Assembly (NCBI GenBank): GCA_002748735.1
Contig: PDTC01000011.1
Coordinates: 62,001-126,000, forward strand
Direction: 5' to 3'
DNA length: 64,000 nucleotides
Source of the DNA: Desulfobulbus propionicus
GTDB taxonomy: Bacteria; Desulfobacterota; Desulfobulbia; Desulfobulbales; Desulfobulbaceae
Positions within the stretch are counted from its first letter, which is position 1. Each line of letters begins with the position of its first letter. Below are positions 16,048 through 25,482 of the stretch, piece after piece. Made by a program: the position numbers and the translations under genes. Below the pieces are notes generated by a model that saw only the letters and a program-made list of their open reading frames with translations, had not been told where the DNA came from and searched no databases.

Positions 16048-17126
16048 CGTTTATAGACCTCCAGCGTTTGCCGAACGCAGCGCTCCCAGGTAAACCGCTG
16101 CGCCCGTTCACGGCCATCCTCGATCAATCGGTGACGCAGCTCACTATCTGTAATCACAGCCACCAGCTGCCCGGCAATGGCATCCTGATCTGCGGGATCA
16201 AAGTAGCAGGCGGCCTCACCTGCAATCTCCGGCATTGATCCCGCACGCGAACAGACGACCGGACACCCGCTGGCCATGGCCTCGACCAGCGGCAAGCCAA
16301 AGCCCTCATATACGGAAGGATATACCAGGGCCTGGGCATGACGGTACAAGCAGGCAAGCCGGGTATCATCACCTTCCAGCTGATGGAGCCGAGCCGGCCC
16401 TATACCCAGTTGATGGGCCAGCTGAAGTTCTTCCCTGTTCAGGGGACCGCCACCAAAACATACCAGGGACACCTCCTTAAGCTCTGCCTGCCTGGCAGCC
16501 ATAGCCCGCAGCAGCATGACAAAATTTTTTGGCCCCTGCCGCCGGCCAACATACAGGAGATACGGCCCTGTCACAGGAGGCGTACCACAGGAATTTTCCG
16601 CCCTGATGGAATTTCCCAGGTGTACGACACTCACCCGTTCGTCAGGAACATTAAGGAGATTAAGAAGGTCATCTCTGGTTGCCTGTGAAATACAGATCAC
16701 CTGGTCGGCATTTTCGATTGCCTGGCGTTTCAGTTCAATGACTGTCTGTTCTCGTTGCGAAAATAATCGGGGATAGCGCTCATGGATCATATCAAAAACC
16801 GTGAGCACCACAGGTATCTTGTCGTGGCGACGGGCTGTATAGTAGGTCCGATGCTCGATATCAGGCGTGAATCGACTACACAGAAGCGGGGTAAACAGAT
16901 CGTTGAGTCGCTGCCGCAGCCTGTGAGTTCTGGCGATGCGCGGCACTCTCCAGCCTGAAACCGGCACCCCTATATCACCCAGAATCTCGCTCATATGCAA
17001 CGGCGCAACAACTCGCGTCTCCACACCTGGTAGCCGGTGTAATCCTGCTGCCAACTCCAGGAAATAGCGGCTGATGCCCCCACGCTCCTGCTGGGAGAAG
17101 ATGCAGTGATCAAAGGCGATGCGCAT
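16035..17126 (-). CDS. Family 4 glycosyltransferase
   Basis: 363 residues, GT-B fold. The N-terminus MRIAFDHCIFSQQERGGISR has the Gly-rich acceptor loop. The C-terminal nucleotide-sugar half shows YLLYVGRRQGPKNF, VYPSVYEGFGLPLVEAMASG (the EX7E motif) and PVVCSRAGSMPEIAGEAACYFDP. Mannosyl-, glucosyl- or rhamnosyl-transfer are all possible. It starts 2 bp after the stop of the next GT4 gene upstream, and the two GT4 proteins share this C-terminal architecture, perhaps from an old duplication. Confidence 0.88.
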   Translation of the reverse strand: MRIAFDHCIFSQQERGGISRYFLELAAGLHRLPGVETRVVAPLHMSEILGDIGVPVSGWRVPRIARTHRLRQRLNDLFTPLLCSRFTPDIEHRTYYTARRHDKIPVVLTVFDMIHERYPRLFSQREQTVIELKRQAIENADQVICISQATRDDLLNLLNVPDERVSVVHLGNSIRAENSCGTPPVTGPYLLYVGRRQGPKNFVMLLRAMAARQAELKEVSLVCFGGGPLNREELQLAHQLGIGPARLHQLEGDDTRLACLYRHAQALVYPSVYEGFGLPLVEAMASGCPVVCSRAGSMPEIAGEAACYFDPADQDAIAGQLVAVITDSELRHRLIEDGRERAQRFTWERCVRQTLEVYKRCLH

Positions 17127-17128
17127 GG

Positions 17129-18364
17129 TTATCCCCTGTCATTCCAGGCCTGCTGATAGGCTGCCATCGTTGCCTTGGCACACTGTTCCCAGGAAAATTG
17201 ACGGGCCCGCTCAAGCCCTCTTGCAGCAAGCTCTTGGGCAACATCACTCTCCCCTAAAACCCGGAGCAAAGCATCAGCCAAGGCATCCATATCATCAGGC
17301 GCCACAGTTATACCAGCGCTGCCTACCACCTCCGGCAGTGAACTGGTATTGGAGGTAATTACCGGGACACCACAGCACATGGCCTCAAGCGGTGGCAGCC
17401 CAAACCCCTCATACAACGACGGATAGACGAACACTGCGGCACCGCTATAGAGACTGCTCAGATCCTCGTCACGGACATAGCCGGTCATCACCACCCTGTC
17501 ACGCAACATTTCATCCTCCTGAATCTGCGTGAGTACCCTCTCCACCTTCCAGCCTCTGGCACCGACCAGCACTAAGGAGCGAGCATCCTGTGGATGTTCA
17601 GCCACCAGGCGGCGGTATCCCTCAATGGTGGCTCGCAGGTTTTTACGATGCTCCAGGGTCGCCAACGAAAGGACATACCCTGCCTCGGCAATACCGTAGC
17701 GATCAAGGACCCGGCGTATTTTTACTCTGTCGGGTTCGGGGTGGTAGAGATCAGCGGCAGCCGCAGGGTAGGTCACAAAAACCCGCTCTTCGGCCATGCC
17801 AAGGTATTCACAGATGTCGTTTTTAGAGCTTTCCGAAATGGTCAGGACAAAATCCTGTTCAGGCCGTACTGAAGCGAGGATTTCTCGAAACTCTTTATCA
17901 AAATCCTTCCAGAAATACTGGGGATGCAACACCGGAATAATATCATAGATGCTGAGAAAACTCAGGACCGGCGCCGAGTAGCCGGGCAAGGCCGCAAAGG
18001 TGGAGTGGAACACATCACATCCCCTGCCGATATCTTGTCGGCGCATCTTCCTGAACAAGCGGGCCACCAGACGTTCAGCCAGTTGCCATCGATCCACAGG
18101 CCCTACAGCAGAGGCAACATCAAAAAGGCGTTCCTCCAGGTGCCTGACCCCGACAAACCGGTCTGCCTCATGCAGTTCCTCAAAAAACTGCCGGGTCAGC
18201 CTGTTCACCCGGGTTGAAGAAAGCGAGGTCACCTGCACCTCCATATCGTCATTGAGGCGCAGCAATTCTGGAGCTAAGCTACTGATAACTCTATATATAC
18301 CTGTCCTGGCCGTTTGATAGAGCCGGGCCAGGCCAATGACCGAGACATCAATGGTTACACGCAT
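17129..18364 (-). CDS. Family 4 glycosyltransferase
   Basis: 411 residues from the ATG at 18364, preceded by AGGA eight bases upstream. A longer frame to 18607 would overlap the end of the beta-helix gene and has no family sequence before [20 protein letters not shown]. Motifs: [10 protein letters not shown] near the N-terminus, [40 protein letters not shown] (EX7E) and [19 protein letters not shown]. It resembles mannosyltransferases of the WbaZ/MtfB kind but the sugar cannot be set. An 82-bp gap separates it from the beta-helix gene upstream. Confidence 0.88.
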   Translation of the reverse strand: MRVTIDVSVIGLARLYQTARTGIYRVISSLAPELLRLNDDMEVQVTSLSSTRVNRLTRQFFEELHEADRFVGVRHLEERLFDVASAVGPVDRWQLAERLVARLFRKMRRQDIGRGCDVFHSTFAALPGYSAPVLSFLSIYDIIPVLHPQYFWKDFDKEFREILASVRPEQDFVLTISESSKNDICEYLGMAEERVFVTYPAAAADLYHPEPDRVKIRRVLDRYGIAEAGYVLSLATLEHRKNLRATIEGYRRLVAEHPQDARSLVLVGARGWKVERVLTQIQEDEMLRDRVVMTGYVRDEDLSSLYSGAAVFVYPSLYEGFGLPPLEAMCCGVPVITSNTSSLPEVVGSAGITVAPDDMDALADALLRVLGESDVAQELAARGLERARQFSWEQCAKATMAAYQQAWNDRG

Positions 18365-18446
18365 GGTTTTTCCTGAAATCGCTCCGGCTCGCTGATGCTG
18401 ATCGATAAGGCAAGAGTATTGTTCCCCTACAGCAGGTGCGTTTACC

Positions 18447-20909
18447 TTACCAGGACAGGATTCGATCCATGAACAGTGCCTGTTCAGCGGGATCTGCAAG
18501 CTGATCGAAGGGAAAGGCCCAGTACACCGTCTTGTACCCCTCGGCATCGTAGCTTGTCCCCAGTGACAAAAGACCATCCCTGAAAACAGTCTGGTTGTCT
18601 GAACCACCAGATATCGGCAGGGTATTTACTGCGCCTTGCAAGGCGATCTCTCCGGAACCAAGCCAGTTGATGACTTCAAGCCGGGACGCGCTGCTGTAGC
18701 CGATGGACTGATGCAGGTTGAAATATTCGGCGCGCAAGGCGCCGCTTACAAGATGATGATAGGTTTTGCTGGCCATGAACAGCTTTTTTCCACCACTTTC
18801 AAGCCAGGAGGTAAGGGCGGCGTCATCTGCCGGCCCCGCTTCCCATGCTTCCCCCTGGCCAGCATCCCACACCACCGTAGTAAAGGGGTGCAAATCCAAT
18901 CGCCCCGGTTCGTTATACCCCCCTTCTGTATCCCAGTTGACAAAGGGTATACCGCCTGTGTACAGGGCAGCGGCCATCTGCCGGCGACTGCCACTCTCAT
19001 CTTTCGCGGTATCGTCCTCCACCAGCAACACCTCCGGCACCTGACGGCAGAATGACGAACGGCTGCGCCCTGCACCTGTTCCGGCTTCATCCATGATAGC
19101 CACGGCTTCGGCAGGCCAGCTCCCGGCCTTTACCAGCGTTGTCGTCTCAATACTATTGGCAAAGCCGTCATCGCGACAGGACATATTGTCGGTAAAATTA
19201 CACCAGGCATGGTTGTCGTGAATATCATGATACCAGAGATAAAGCCAGGTATCGCCGACATGGGAGAAAACGTTGCGGTATATGGAAAAGCCGGAGCTGC
19301 CCTGATCCAGATACAGGGTGCCATAGCGCCCCCGCTGCATACAGATATAATTGCCGCTGATCTCGGAATTGGGCTGCGGCCCCAGAGTATAAATAGCGCC
19401 ACCATCCTCGAGCATTGACACGGCATTCTCGATCCAGTTGTCAATGATGCGGTTGTTGGCGGCATAGCTGTGCACTCCCCATCCCCAGCCGACACTAATG
19501 CCGGTGTAAGGCAGATCAGACAGCTCATTGTTTTCAATAACAGTATCCCGGACATAACCGGCAAAGATCCCCACACCATCATGGTAGTCCTGGCCAGGAG
19601 CCGTGATGCTGTTACCGATCACGCTGATATTGCGATTCTGTCGAGCTGCAGGAGCACTGGCATCGTCAATATCTCCTATCTGCAAGGCGCTGGAGGCGAT
19701 ATCCTCAAAACGGTTCCCTGAAATATATACCTGTTGACTGCCGTCACGCACGCTCAACCCGGCACCTCCGAGGTGGCTAAAAGTATTTCCTTGCACACGG
19801 AGATGACGGGCTCTGCGAAAGGTTACCGCAGCTGGTGTACGGGTAAGCTGTCCGGCCCCGGTGTAATGAAATCCAGCCTGAAGAGGGGCGTATCCGTGCC
19901 GACCAGAGGGCGCGCTCCAGTTGGCATGGGAGAATATCAGCCCGGAAAAAATCAAATTTTGTACAGGGGCATGCGCAGTTCCGTTCACCGCCAGCAAGGT
20001 TTGCAATCGTGGAGCAATCACTGACAGCCCGGTCATGTCTTCCCCAGGTCTTGGCATGTAATAGACAACATGCCTACCCCTGTCCAGGTACCATTCACCT
20101 GGCTCGTCCAGGAGTTCGTAAGCGTTCTCCACCCTGGCCACTGTCGTGAAGCCGTCATCGGGCTGCACCGGGCCCGTGGCATTTTCCCAGCACGGCTGCT
20201 CCAGGATAATCGAAGCGCCAGACAGCACATCGACTCCACAGCGGAAGCTTCGCCACTCATTGAACCCGACAAGTTCAACACCATCAAGTGAGCTGAAGTG
20301 CTCCAGGCCGCTAGCGCTACTCATGAACCCGGTTGCGGTCCGCAGGAAGGTCGCCCCCTCAAGTCCCCTGGCACGGATTGCCCGCCGACCGTTAACCCAG
20401 AGCTGACGAAAATCAGCCCACGCCGGAACCCTGGCCCGATAGATCCCTCTGGCAGCATCGTGCAGGATCCAATTATCAACGGTAAACCCGCCGCTCAACA
20501 CCACCCGCTGTCCCCTATACGGTGCCCAGGTAATGGTATAGCCATTGGTGCCTGAATCAAAGGGGGTCAGGGTCAACGGTGCCTTAAGCGCATAGAGACC
20601 ACCCTTAAAGGAGACGGTCATGTCCCTGGTCAAACCACCCGCCCTGTTGAGCGCTCGTATCTTTTCCATGGCCTTTGCCAATGAACAGGGATAAGCGGCT
20701 ACACACCGACTTCCCGAACCGTTCGCCGCAACCACCAGTTCACCCGGTTCCGTCGTCAGCCTGCTGACAAAGGCAGGGACAAACAACAAGATGGATTTCT
20801 CCGTAGTTTCCGCCATCAGGGGCTGCCCTGTCGATAACCCGCTCACGAGCAACAGCAACAACGAATACCAGCCAAAACTTGGCGAAGAGTTTATGCCACC
20901 AGTTGCCAT
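18447..20909 (-). CDS. Secreted right-handed beta-helix protein with C-terminal GATase1-like domain
   Basis: 820 residues. A signal peptide (WYSLLLLLVSGLSTGQPLMA) is followed by a domain opening like polysaccharide lyases (AMEKIRALNRAGGLTRDMTV), then parallel beta-helix coils through about residue 540: NTFSHLGGAGLSVRDGS, ISGNRFEDIASSALQIG, VIENNELSDLPYTGISVGWG, NRIIDNWIENAV. Residues about 590-820 (VLLVEDDTAKDE..., TTVVWDAGQGEAW, KLFMASKTYHHLVSG) resemble a ThuA/GATase1-like fold. Beta-helix proteins in such clusters are usually lyases, epimerases or glycan hydrolases acting in the periplasm or outside. The start overlaps bpt by 19 bp with GGGAG before the ATG. Confidence 0.85.
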   Translation of the reverse strand: MATGGINSSPSFGWYSLLLLLVSGLSTGQPLMAETTEKSILLFVPAFVSRLTTEPGELVVAANGSGSRCVAAYPCSLAKAMEKIRALNRAGGLTRDMTVSFKGGLYALKAPLTLTPFDSGTNGYTITWAPYRGQRVVLSGGFTVDNWILHDAARGIYRARVPAWADFRQLWVNGRRAIRARGLEGATFLRTATGFMSSASGLEHFSSLDGVELVGFNEWRSFRCGVDVLSGASIILEQPCWENATGPVQPDDGFTTVARVENAYELLDEPGEWYLDRGRHVVYYMPRPGEDMTGLSVIAPRLQTLLAVNGTAHAPVQNLIFSGLIFSHANWSAPSGRHGYAPLQAGFHYTGAGQLTRTPAAVTFRRARHLRVQGNTFSHLGGAGLSVRDGSQQVYISGNRFEDIASSALQIGDIDDASAPAARQNRNISVIGNSITAPGQDYHDGVGIFAGYVRDTVIENNELSDLPYTGISVGWGWGVHSYAANNRIIDNWIENAVSMLEDGGAIYTLGPQPNSEISGNYICMQRGRYGTLYLDQGSSGFSIYRNVFSHVGDTWLYLWYHDIHDNHAWCNFTDNMSCRDDGFANSIETTTLVKAGSWPAEAVAIMDEAGTGAGRSRSSFCRQVPEVLLVEDDTAKDESGSRRQMAAALYTGGIPFVNWDTEGGYNEPGRLDLHPFTTVVWDAGQGEAWEAGPADDAALTSWLESGGKKLFMASKTYHHLVSGALRAEYFNLHQSIGYSSASRLEVINWLGSGEIALQGAVNTLPISGGSDNQTVFRDGLLSLGTSYDAEGYKTVYWAFPFDQLADPAEQALFMDRILSW

Positions 20910-21574
20910 CTATCTCCCAGCAAAAGCTCATGGGGACGAAATGCAGACTTGTAACTCATCCCCCTGAGTCCTTCAATCCAGTATCCCAGGTACAGATACT
21001 CAAATCCGTTCCTGCATGAAAAATCGATTAAAGACAATATATTCAGTGTTCCGGGACTACGTTGCTCGAATTGAGGATCAAAATAGAAATATACGGCATT
21101 GACCCAACTGTCTCCACAATCAATGATTGCTACTCCAAGGAGTTGCTCACCTAGGCGATAACGGATCTCGAAACACTGGGTCATGCTGGTGAGAAAAAAA
21201 CCGCTATAATATCCGACACCATCGCTCTTTCCCCCGGGAAAACGAGTGTCAAGAAACCGATCCAGCACATTGAGGTTTTCCCGATTCATTGCCAGCGGAG
21301 CGACCCCAGCCCAAACGTCACTGTTTTTCTTGAGTACTCGCCGCTGATTCCGATTGGGCTTGAACGTCTGTGGGTTTACCCTGATAGGTATACAGCGACT
21401 GCAGGTTGGACAGTGCATGGTATACATACAGTTGCCATTACGACGATAACCTGTGGCCAAGAAATGGGCCATGAGCTTATCCTCTATCGCCCCGAACACC
21501 CCCTGATGGTATACGGCGCGTTCCTCAAACCCGTACGGGCAGGCAGCAGCTATATCGGCAAAGTATTTGTCCAT
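20891..21574 (-). CDS. bpt: Arginyl/leucyl-tRNA--protein transferase (Bpt/Ate family)
   Basis: 227 residues, the Bpt size. N-terminal CPYGFEERAVYHQG; a cysteine cluster HCPTCSRCIPIRVNPQTFKP as in the ATE N-terminal domain; and the C-terminal ATE domain GYYSGFFLTSMTQCFEIRYR, LGVAIIDCGDSWVNAVYFYFDP, FEYLYLGYWIEGLRGMSYK. These enzymes transfer an amino acid from aminoacyl-tRNA to protein N-termini with Asp/Glu, feeding the ClpS/ClpAP N-end rule. It sits unexpectedly as the first gene of the polysaccharide operon and overlaps the beta-helix gene by 19 bp. Leu versus Arg use cannot be told from sequence alone. Confidence 0.9.
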   Translation of the reverse strand: MDKYFADIAAACPYGFEERAVYHQGVFGAIEDKLMAHFLATGYRRNGNCMYTMHCPTCSRCIPIRVNPQTFKPNRNQRRVLKKNSDVWAGVAPLAMNRENLNVLDRFLDTRFPGGKSDGVGYYSGFFLTSMTQCFEIRYRLGEQLLGVAIIDCGDSWVNAVYFYFDPQFEQRSPGTLNILSLIDFSCRNGFEYLYLGYWIEGLRGMSYKSAFRPHELLLGDRWQLVA

Positions 21575-21774
21575 GTCTCAGGAGTTATCAGGCCCTTATC
21601 GAGCTTCCATAAGCGGGTATGGGGATCCGGCAACGGGCGAACATCCCACAAAAATGACAGCTTATCAAGGAGGTTGCCAATAAAAGAATTCCATACACGA
21701 AAAGGTCGTCTCCCTTCCGGCAGACAAATTTGACCATAAGCCAAAGAACCCCTTAACGAACTCAAACCGAGCAA
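21550..21774 (-). pseudogene. Possible truncated reading frame upstream of bpt
   Basis: A 74-codon minus-strand frame overlaps the start of bpt by 25 bp. It contains protein-like sequence (LPEGRRPFRVWNSFIGN, WDVRPLPDPHTRLWKLDKGL) but no ATG; only a TTG at 21774 with no good ribosome site could start it. A stop lies just upstream. Base composition drops sharply at about 21780. I do not recognise it. It may be the 3' remnant of a gene cut off by the AT-rich stretch, or a chance frame. Confidence 0.3.
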
Positions 21775-21789
21775 ACCTTTTCATGAAAT

Positions 21790-21798
21790 TTTATACCA
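21790..21798 (-). promoter_or_regulatory. Candidate extended -10 promoter for the bpt/polysaccharide operon
   Basis: On the minus strand TGGTATAAA fits an extended -10 (TGnTATAAT) about 215 bp upstream of the bpt start. No good -35 hexamer lies 17 bases further upstream, so this would depend on the extended element. Confidence 0.4.
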
Positions 21799-21978
21799 GC
21801 CAGCACCAATAGTACTGTGAAATTGACTCCCACACAAACAAAATGTACCTCTACATCCTTAATTGAGAAAGGATCAGCCTTTTCCATTGAAAGAGTAGAC
21901 CGAGACGGTACCAGAAAAAAAAACTTTTTATCCTTGGATAGAAGCTCTACAGAGAAAGAATTTTAAGTAAAAAAGCCA

Positions 21979-22137
21979 TTGAAGAATATTATATGTGGAG
22001 ATCCTCTACTTCATCCATATTCAAGAGGAGCTCGAAAAATCCTCGCTGCAAGAATTGGTCACCGTCAAATAAAAATAAATGGACATCGATCTGCTGCAGC
22101 TTATGTATATGTTTTGTCTAATCATAAGACCACCTAA
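21979..22137 (+). other. Short protein-like frame inside the AT-rich island
   Basis: This frame is open from 21967 and could start at the TTG at 21979. It encodes about 52 residues with a coding-like stretch (GDPLLHPYSRGARKILAARI, then GHRQIKINGHRSAAAYVYVL) and ends at 22137. There is no ribosome site. It looks like a fragment of a once longer basic protein, but I cannot name a family. Confidence 0.25.
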
Positions 22138-22753
22138 AGGCAATTATTACTCATAACAATCTCAAAAAATCTTAAAAATCAATATGTTGACACAATCCCT
22201 AACAAGTTAACCATAAGAGAAAAAACAACATAGATTATCAGATACTTTTTTATTTGCCAGAGAATATTATTTATACAGCATAGCAATAAAAACGATAATC
22301 GCAGATGATAAAAAATATTACCTTCTTTTTTAAATATATTCTTTGAACTTCCGACTACCAGGTCATCATAAAGAATGGTTTTTATTCATCATAGATAATT
22401 TATTGTAACTATTAATAAATTATTAACAGTTCAACTTAGCGATCCCTGTCATTTATTATCATACGAGTGCATAAATCTAAAAAGCCATTCATCCATTCAA
22501 TTAATCACTTAAAATAACGACATATTATGAAAAAACTTACCTTTAAAGACAAGGGCATTCAAAGAATGATAGCTATATATCGACAATAAAATTGTTATTA
22601 GTCTACATCGTTATAGTCAAAAAAATAAAGGGTTATTAGTAATAGCTAATAAAATTACTTGAAACTAATCTTACTCATTTTTTTATTGTTTTCTCACCTG
22701 AATCTTTTAAGATATAGTTACACTGTAAAATTTTGTTTCAGGAGCTGGAGCAT

Positions 22754-23404
22754 ATGTACTGGTTTATTGAAATGTGTCGTTCGTCGCTTGGAAAGAAGTA
22801 CATCATGGCCATTACCGGCTTGATGCTCATAGGTTTTCTTGTGGTGCATACAATCGGTAACTCTACGATATTCTGGGGAAGGGGGGCGTTCAATTCATAT
22901 GCACACCATCTCCATTCCCTCGGCATCTTCGTACCGCTGTTTGAGCTCGCCCTGCTCTCCATTTTTCTCTTACACGTTATTACCGGCATTACCCTGTTTA
23001 TACAAAACCTTCAAGCCAGGGGAAATCGTTACGAGATAAACAAAGAGGCCGGTGGACGTACCTGGGGCTCTTCGACAATGCCTTACACCGGAGCCGCCAT
23101 TCTCGTCTTCATCCTCATCCACCTGGGGAATGTTCACTTCACCGACCATTCCATCGCAATCTCTGATATCGTCACCTCCATCCTCAATCATCCGGGGTAC
23201 ACGCTGGTGTACGGCGCGGCAATGGCCTTACTGTTACTGCACATCAGTCATGGGTGTTGGTCACTTTTTCAGACTCTTGGTATCAGTCACCCCAAATATG
23301 ACGGTTTGATTCGCGTGGCAACCCGTGCCCTGGCAGGCATTATCTGCGGTGTGTTTTTACTCATTACCCTGCTGTTGCTGTTTTCGCAGGATCACCTGAT
23401 GTGA
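22754..23404 (+). CDS. Fumarate reductase/succinate dehydrogenase cytochrome b subunit
   Basis: 216 residues with five transmembrane helices, the fused C subunit of B-type succinate:quinone oxidoreductases (Wolinella FrdC, Bacillus SdhC). Start at the ATG 22754 with CAGGAG upstream; a TTG at 22733 would precede that site. Opening MYWFIEMCRSSLGKKYIMAI is typical. Candidate haem-ligand His residues lie in LVVHTIGN, YAHHLHSL, LLHVITG and LLLLHISHG, enough for two haems b. It anchors the flavoprotein and Fe-S subunits and exchanges electrons with menaquinone. First gene of a three-gene operon. Confidence 0.92.
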   Translation: MYWFIEMCRSSLGKKYIMAITGLMLIGFLVVHTIGNSTIFWGRGAFNSYAHHLHSLGIFVPLFELALLSIFLLHVITGITLFIQNLQARGNRYEINKEAGGRTWGSSTMPYTGAAILVFILIHLGNVHFTDHSIAISDIVTSILNHPGYTLVYGAAMALLLLHISHGCWSLFQTLGISHPKYDGLIRVATRALAGIICGVFLLITLLLLFSQDHLM

Positions 23405-23478
23405 CAGGCGCTGTTACCAAAGACGCATCGGCAATTCTCTATGAAATGTCGACATCCTTTTACTTATAGCCGGAAAAA

Positions 23479-25413
23479 ATGAATATGCAGCTCGACGCCA
23501 GAATACCCGAAGGACCGCTTGCCGAAAAATGGGACAACTGCCGCTTTGCCAACAAACTGGTCAACCCGGCAAATAAACGGAAATACGAAGTAATCGTCGT
23601 AGGCACGGGGCTTGCCGGAGGATCAGCTGCCGCCACCCTTGCGGAGCTGGGCTACAACGTCAAGAGTTTCTGTATTCACGACACCCCCCGCCGGGCGCAT
23701 TCCATCGCGGCTCAAGGCGGTATAAATGCAGCAAAGAATTACCAGGGGGATGGTGACTCGATCTTTCGTCTCTTTTATGACACCATCAAGGGTGGAGATT
23801 TCCGTGCCCGTGAAGCCAATGTCTACCGCCTGGCACAGGTCAGCCGTGATATTATTGACCAGTGTGTGGCGCAGGGCATCCCCTTTGCCCGTGAATATGG
23901 CGGCACGCTCGCCAACCGTTCATTTGGCGGTGCCCAGGTCAGTAGAACCTTCTATGCCCGCGGCCAGACAGGCCAGCAGCTCCTACTCGGTGCCTATTCA
24001 GCAATGATGCGCCAGGTTGCAACCGGAAAGATCACCATGTATCCTCGCCGGGAGATGCTCGACCTGGTACTGGTGGACGGGGTGGCCAAGGGGATCATCT
24101 GTCGAAACCTGATCACCGGCAAGATGGAACGCTACTCTGCCCATGCGGTGGTACTGGCTACCGGGGGGTATGGCAATGTCTTCTATCTCTCCACCAATGC
24201 CATCGCTTCCAATGTCACGGCTGCCTTCAGGGCCTACAAACGAGGTGCCGGCTTTGCCAATCCAAGTTTCGTCCAGATTCACCCCACCTGTATCCCGGTT
24301 CACGGCGACTATCAGTCCAAATTGACCCTTATGAGCGAGAGTCTGCGCAATGACGGGCGGGTATGGGTTCCCAAGGATCCCAAAGATACCCGCCGACCCG
24401 CCGATATTCCCGAAGAGGAACGTGATTACTACCTGGAACGCAAATATCCGAGCTTCGGCAACCTCGTCCCCAGGGATGTGGCCAGCCGCAACGCCAAAGA
24501 GGCCTGTGACGAGGGTAAAGGGGTTGGTGAGACCAAACTTGCCGTCTACCTGGACTTTGAAGAGGCCATCCAACGTGATGGTCTTGACGTGATCCTCAAA
24601 AAGTATGGCAACCTCTTTCATATGTACGAGAAGATCACTGACGTCGATCCCAGCAAGGAGCCGATGATGATCTATCCAGCTGTCCATTACTCCATGGGCG
24701 GCCTCTGGGTGGATTATCATCTGATGAGCAATATTCCCGGACTCTTTGTCCTGGGAGAGGCGAACTTCTCCGACCACGGTGCCAACCGGCTCGGTGCTTC
24801 AGCGCTGATGCAGGGGCTTGCCGACGGCTACTTTATTCTGCCCTACACCATCGGCAACTACCTGGCCGGAGTGGCCAGCGGTCCCACCGTTGCCGAGGGT
24901 CCCGAATACGATCAGGTGGAAAACGAGGTTAAAGAGCGTACAGACAAGCTCCTCAAAAACACGGGTACCGGTGCTGATGGACGTAATACGCTGGCGCACT
25001 ATCACCGCCAGCTAGGGAAACTGATGTGGGACAACTGCGGTATGGCCCGCAACAAGGAAGGCTTGACCCAAACCCTGAAAAAAATTCCGGAAATTCGTGA
25101 GGAGTTCTGGAAAAACGTGATCGTTCCTGGCGGCAAAAACGAGTTTAACCAGTCACTTGAACGCGCCGGGAGGGTTGCGGACTACTTGGAATTTGCCGAG
25201 ATCATGGTACAGGACGCCCTGGCCAGAGAGGAGTCCTGCGGCTGTCACTTGCGCGAGGAAAGTCAAACCGAAGAAAATGAAGCCAAGCGTGATGACGCGA
25301 ATTTTTCCCATGTGTCTGTCTGGGAATACCAGGGTGAAGGTGCCCCGGCAAAACTGCACAAGGAGCCGCTTGTCTTCGATAATGTTACCCCTTCACAGCG
25401 GAGCTACAAGTAA
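23479..25413 (+). CDS. Fumarate reductase/succinate dehydrogenase flavoprotein subunit
   Basis: 644 residues. Rossmann FAD site [20 protein letters not shown]; the His-containing FAD-attachment segment [20 protein letters not shown]; active-site region [11 protein letters not shown]; and the C-terminal [20 protein letters not shown]. The form [17 protein letters not shown] is that of the B-type (epsilon/delta-proteobacterial and Bacillus) flavoprotein. It interconverts fumarate and succinate at a covalently bound FAD. In sulfate reducers related to Desulfobulbus it serves the succinate-propionate pathway or the TCA cycle; direction is not set by sequence. Second gene of the operon. Confidence 0.95.
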   Translation: MNMQLDARIPEGPLAEKWDNCRFANKLVNPANKRKYEVIVVGTGLAGGSAAATLAELGYNVKSFCIHDTPRRAHSIAAQGGINAAKNYQGDGDSIFRLFYDTIKGGDFRAREANVYRLAQVSRDIIDQCVAQGIPFAREYGGTLANRSFGGAQVSRTFYARGQTGQQLLLGAYSAMMRQVATGKITMYPRREMLDLVLVDGVAKGIICRNLITGKMERYSAHAVVLATGGYGNVFYLSTNAIASNVTAAFRAYKRGAGFANPSFVQIHPTCIPVHGDYQSKLTLMSESLRNDGRVWVPKDPKDTRRPADIPEEERDYYLERKYPSFGNLVPRDVASRNAKEACDEGKGVGETKLAVYLDFEEAIQRDGLDVILKKYGNLFHMYEKITDVDPSKEPMMIYPAVHYSMGGLWVDYHLMSNIPGLFVLGEANFSDHGANRLGASALMQGLADGYFILPYTIGNYLAGVASGPTVAEGPEYDQVENEVKERTDKLLKNTGTGADGRNTLAHYHRQLGKLMWDNCGMARNKEGLTQTLKKIPEIREEFWKNVIVPGGKNEFNQSLERAGRVADYLEFAEIMVQDALAREESCGCHLREESQTEENEAKRDDANFSHVSVWEYQGEGAPAKLHKEPLVFDNVTPSQRSYK

Positions 25414-25482
25414 CCCGGACGAATTCCGGCCCAAGGTGTATTGCACCAGGAATGACGTTCATTTCAACCAGAGCACGAGAAT

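Larger units (their letters stand above)
21780..22753. other. AT-rich intergenic island
   Basis: About 970 bp between the bpt operon and frdC/sdhC, far more AT-rich than the rest of the window, with long A and T runs and no frame above about 57 codons. It contains a perfect dyad TTATTAG-taatag-CTAATAA (22633-22652) and TTACA-C-TGTAA (22718-22728) shortly before the frdC start, both possible operators. A 20-codon frame starts at ATG 22527. No tRNA, insertion sequence or array is visible. It probably holds the promoters of both flanking operons and may be acquired or degraded DNA. Confidence 0.55.

Noticed and set aside
22733-22753. TTG start for the frd/sdh cytochrome b gene
   Set aside because: It lies upstream of the CAGGAG ribosome site that serves the ATG at 22754, and family proteins begin at the later Met.
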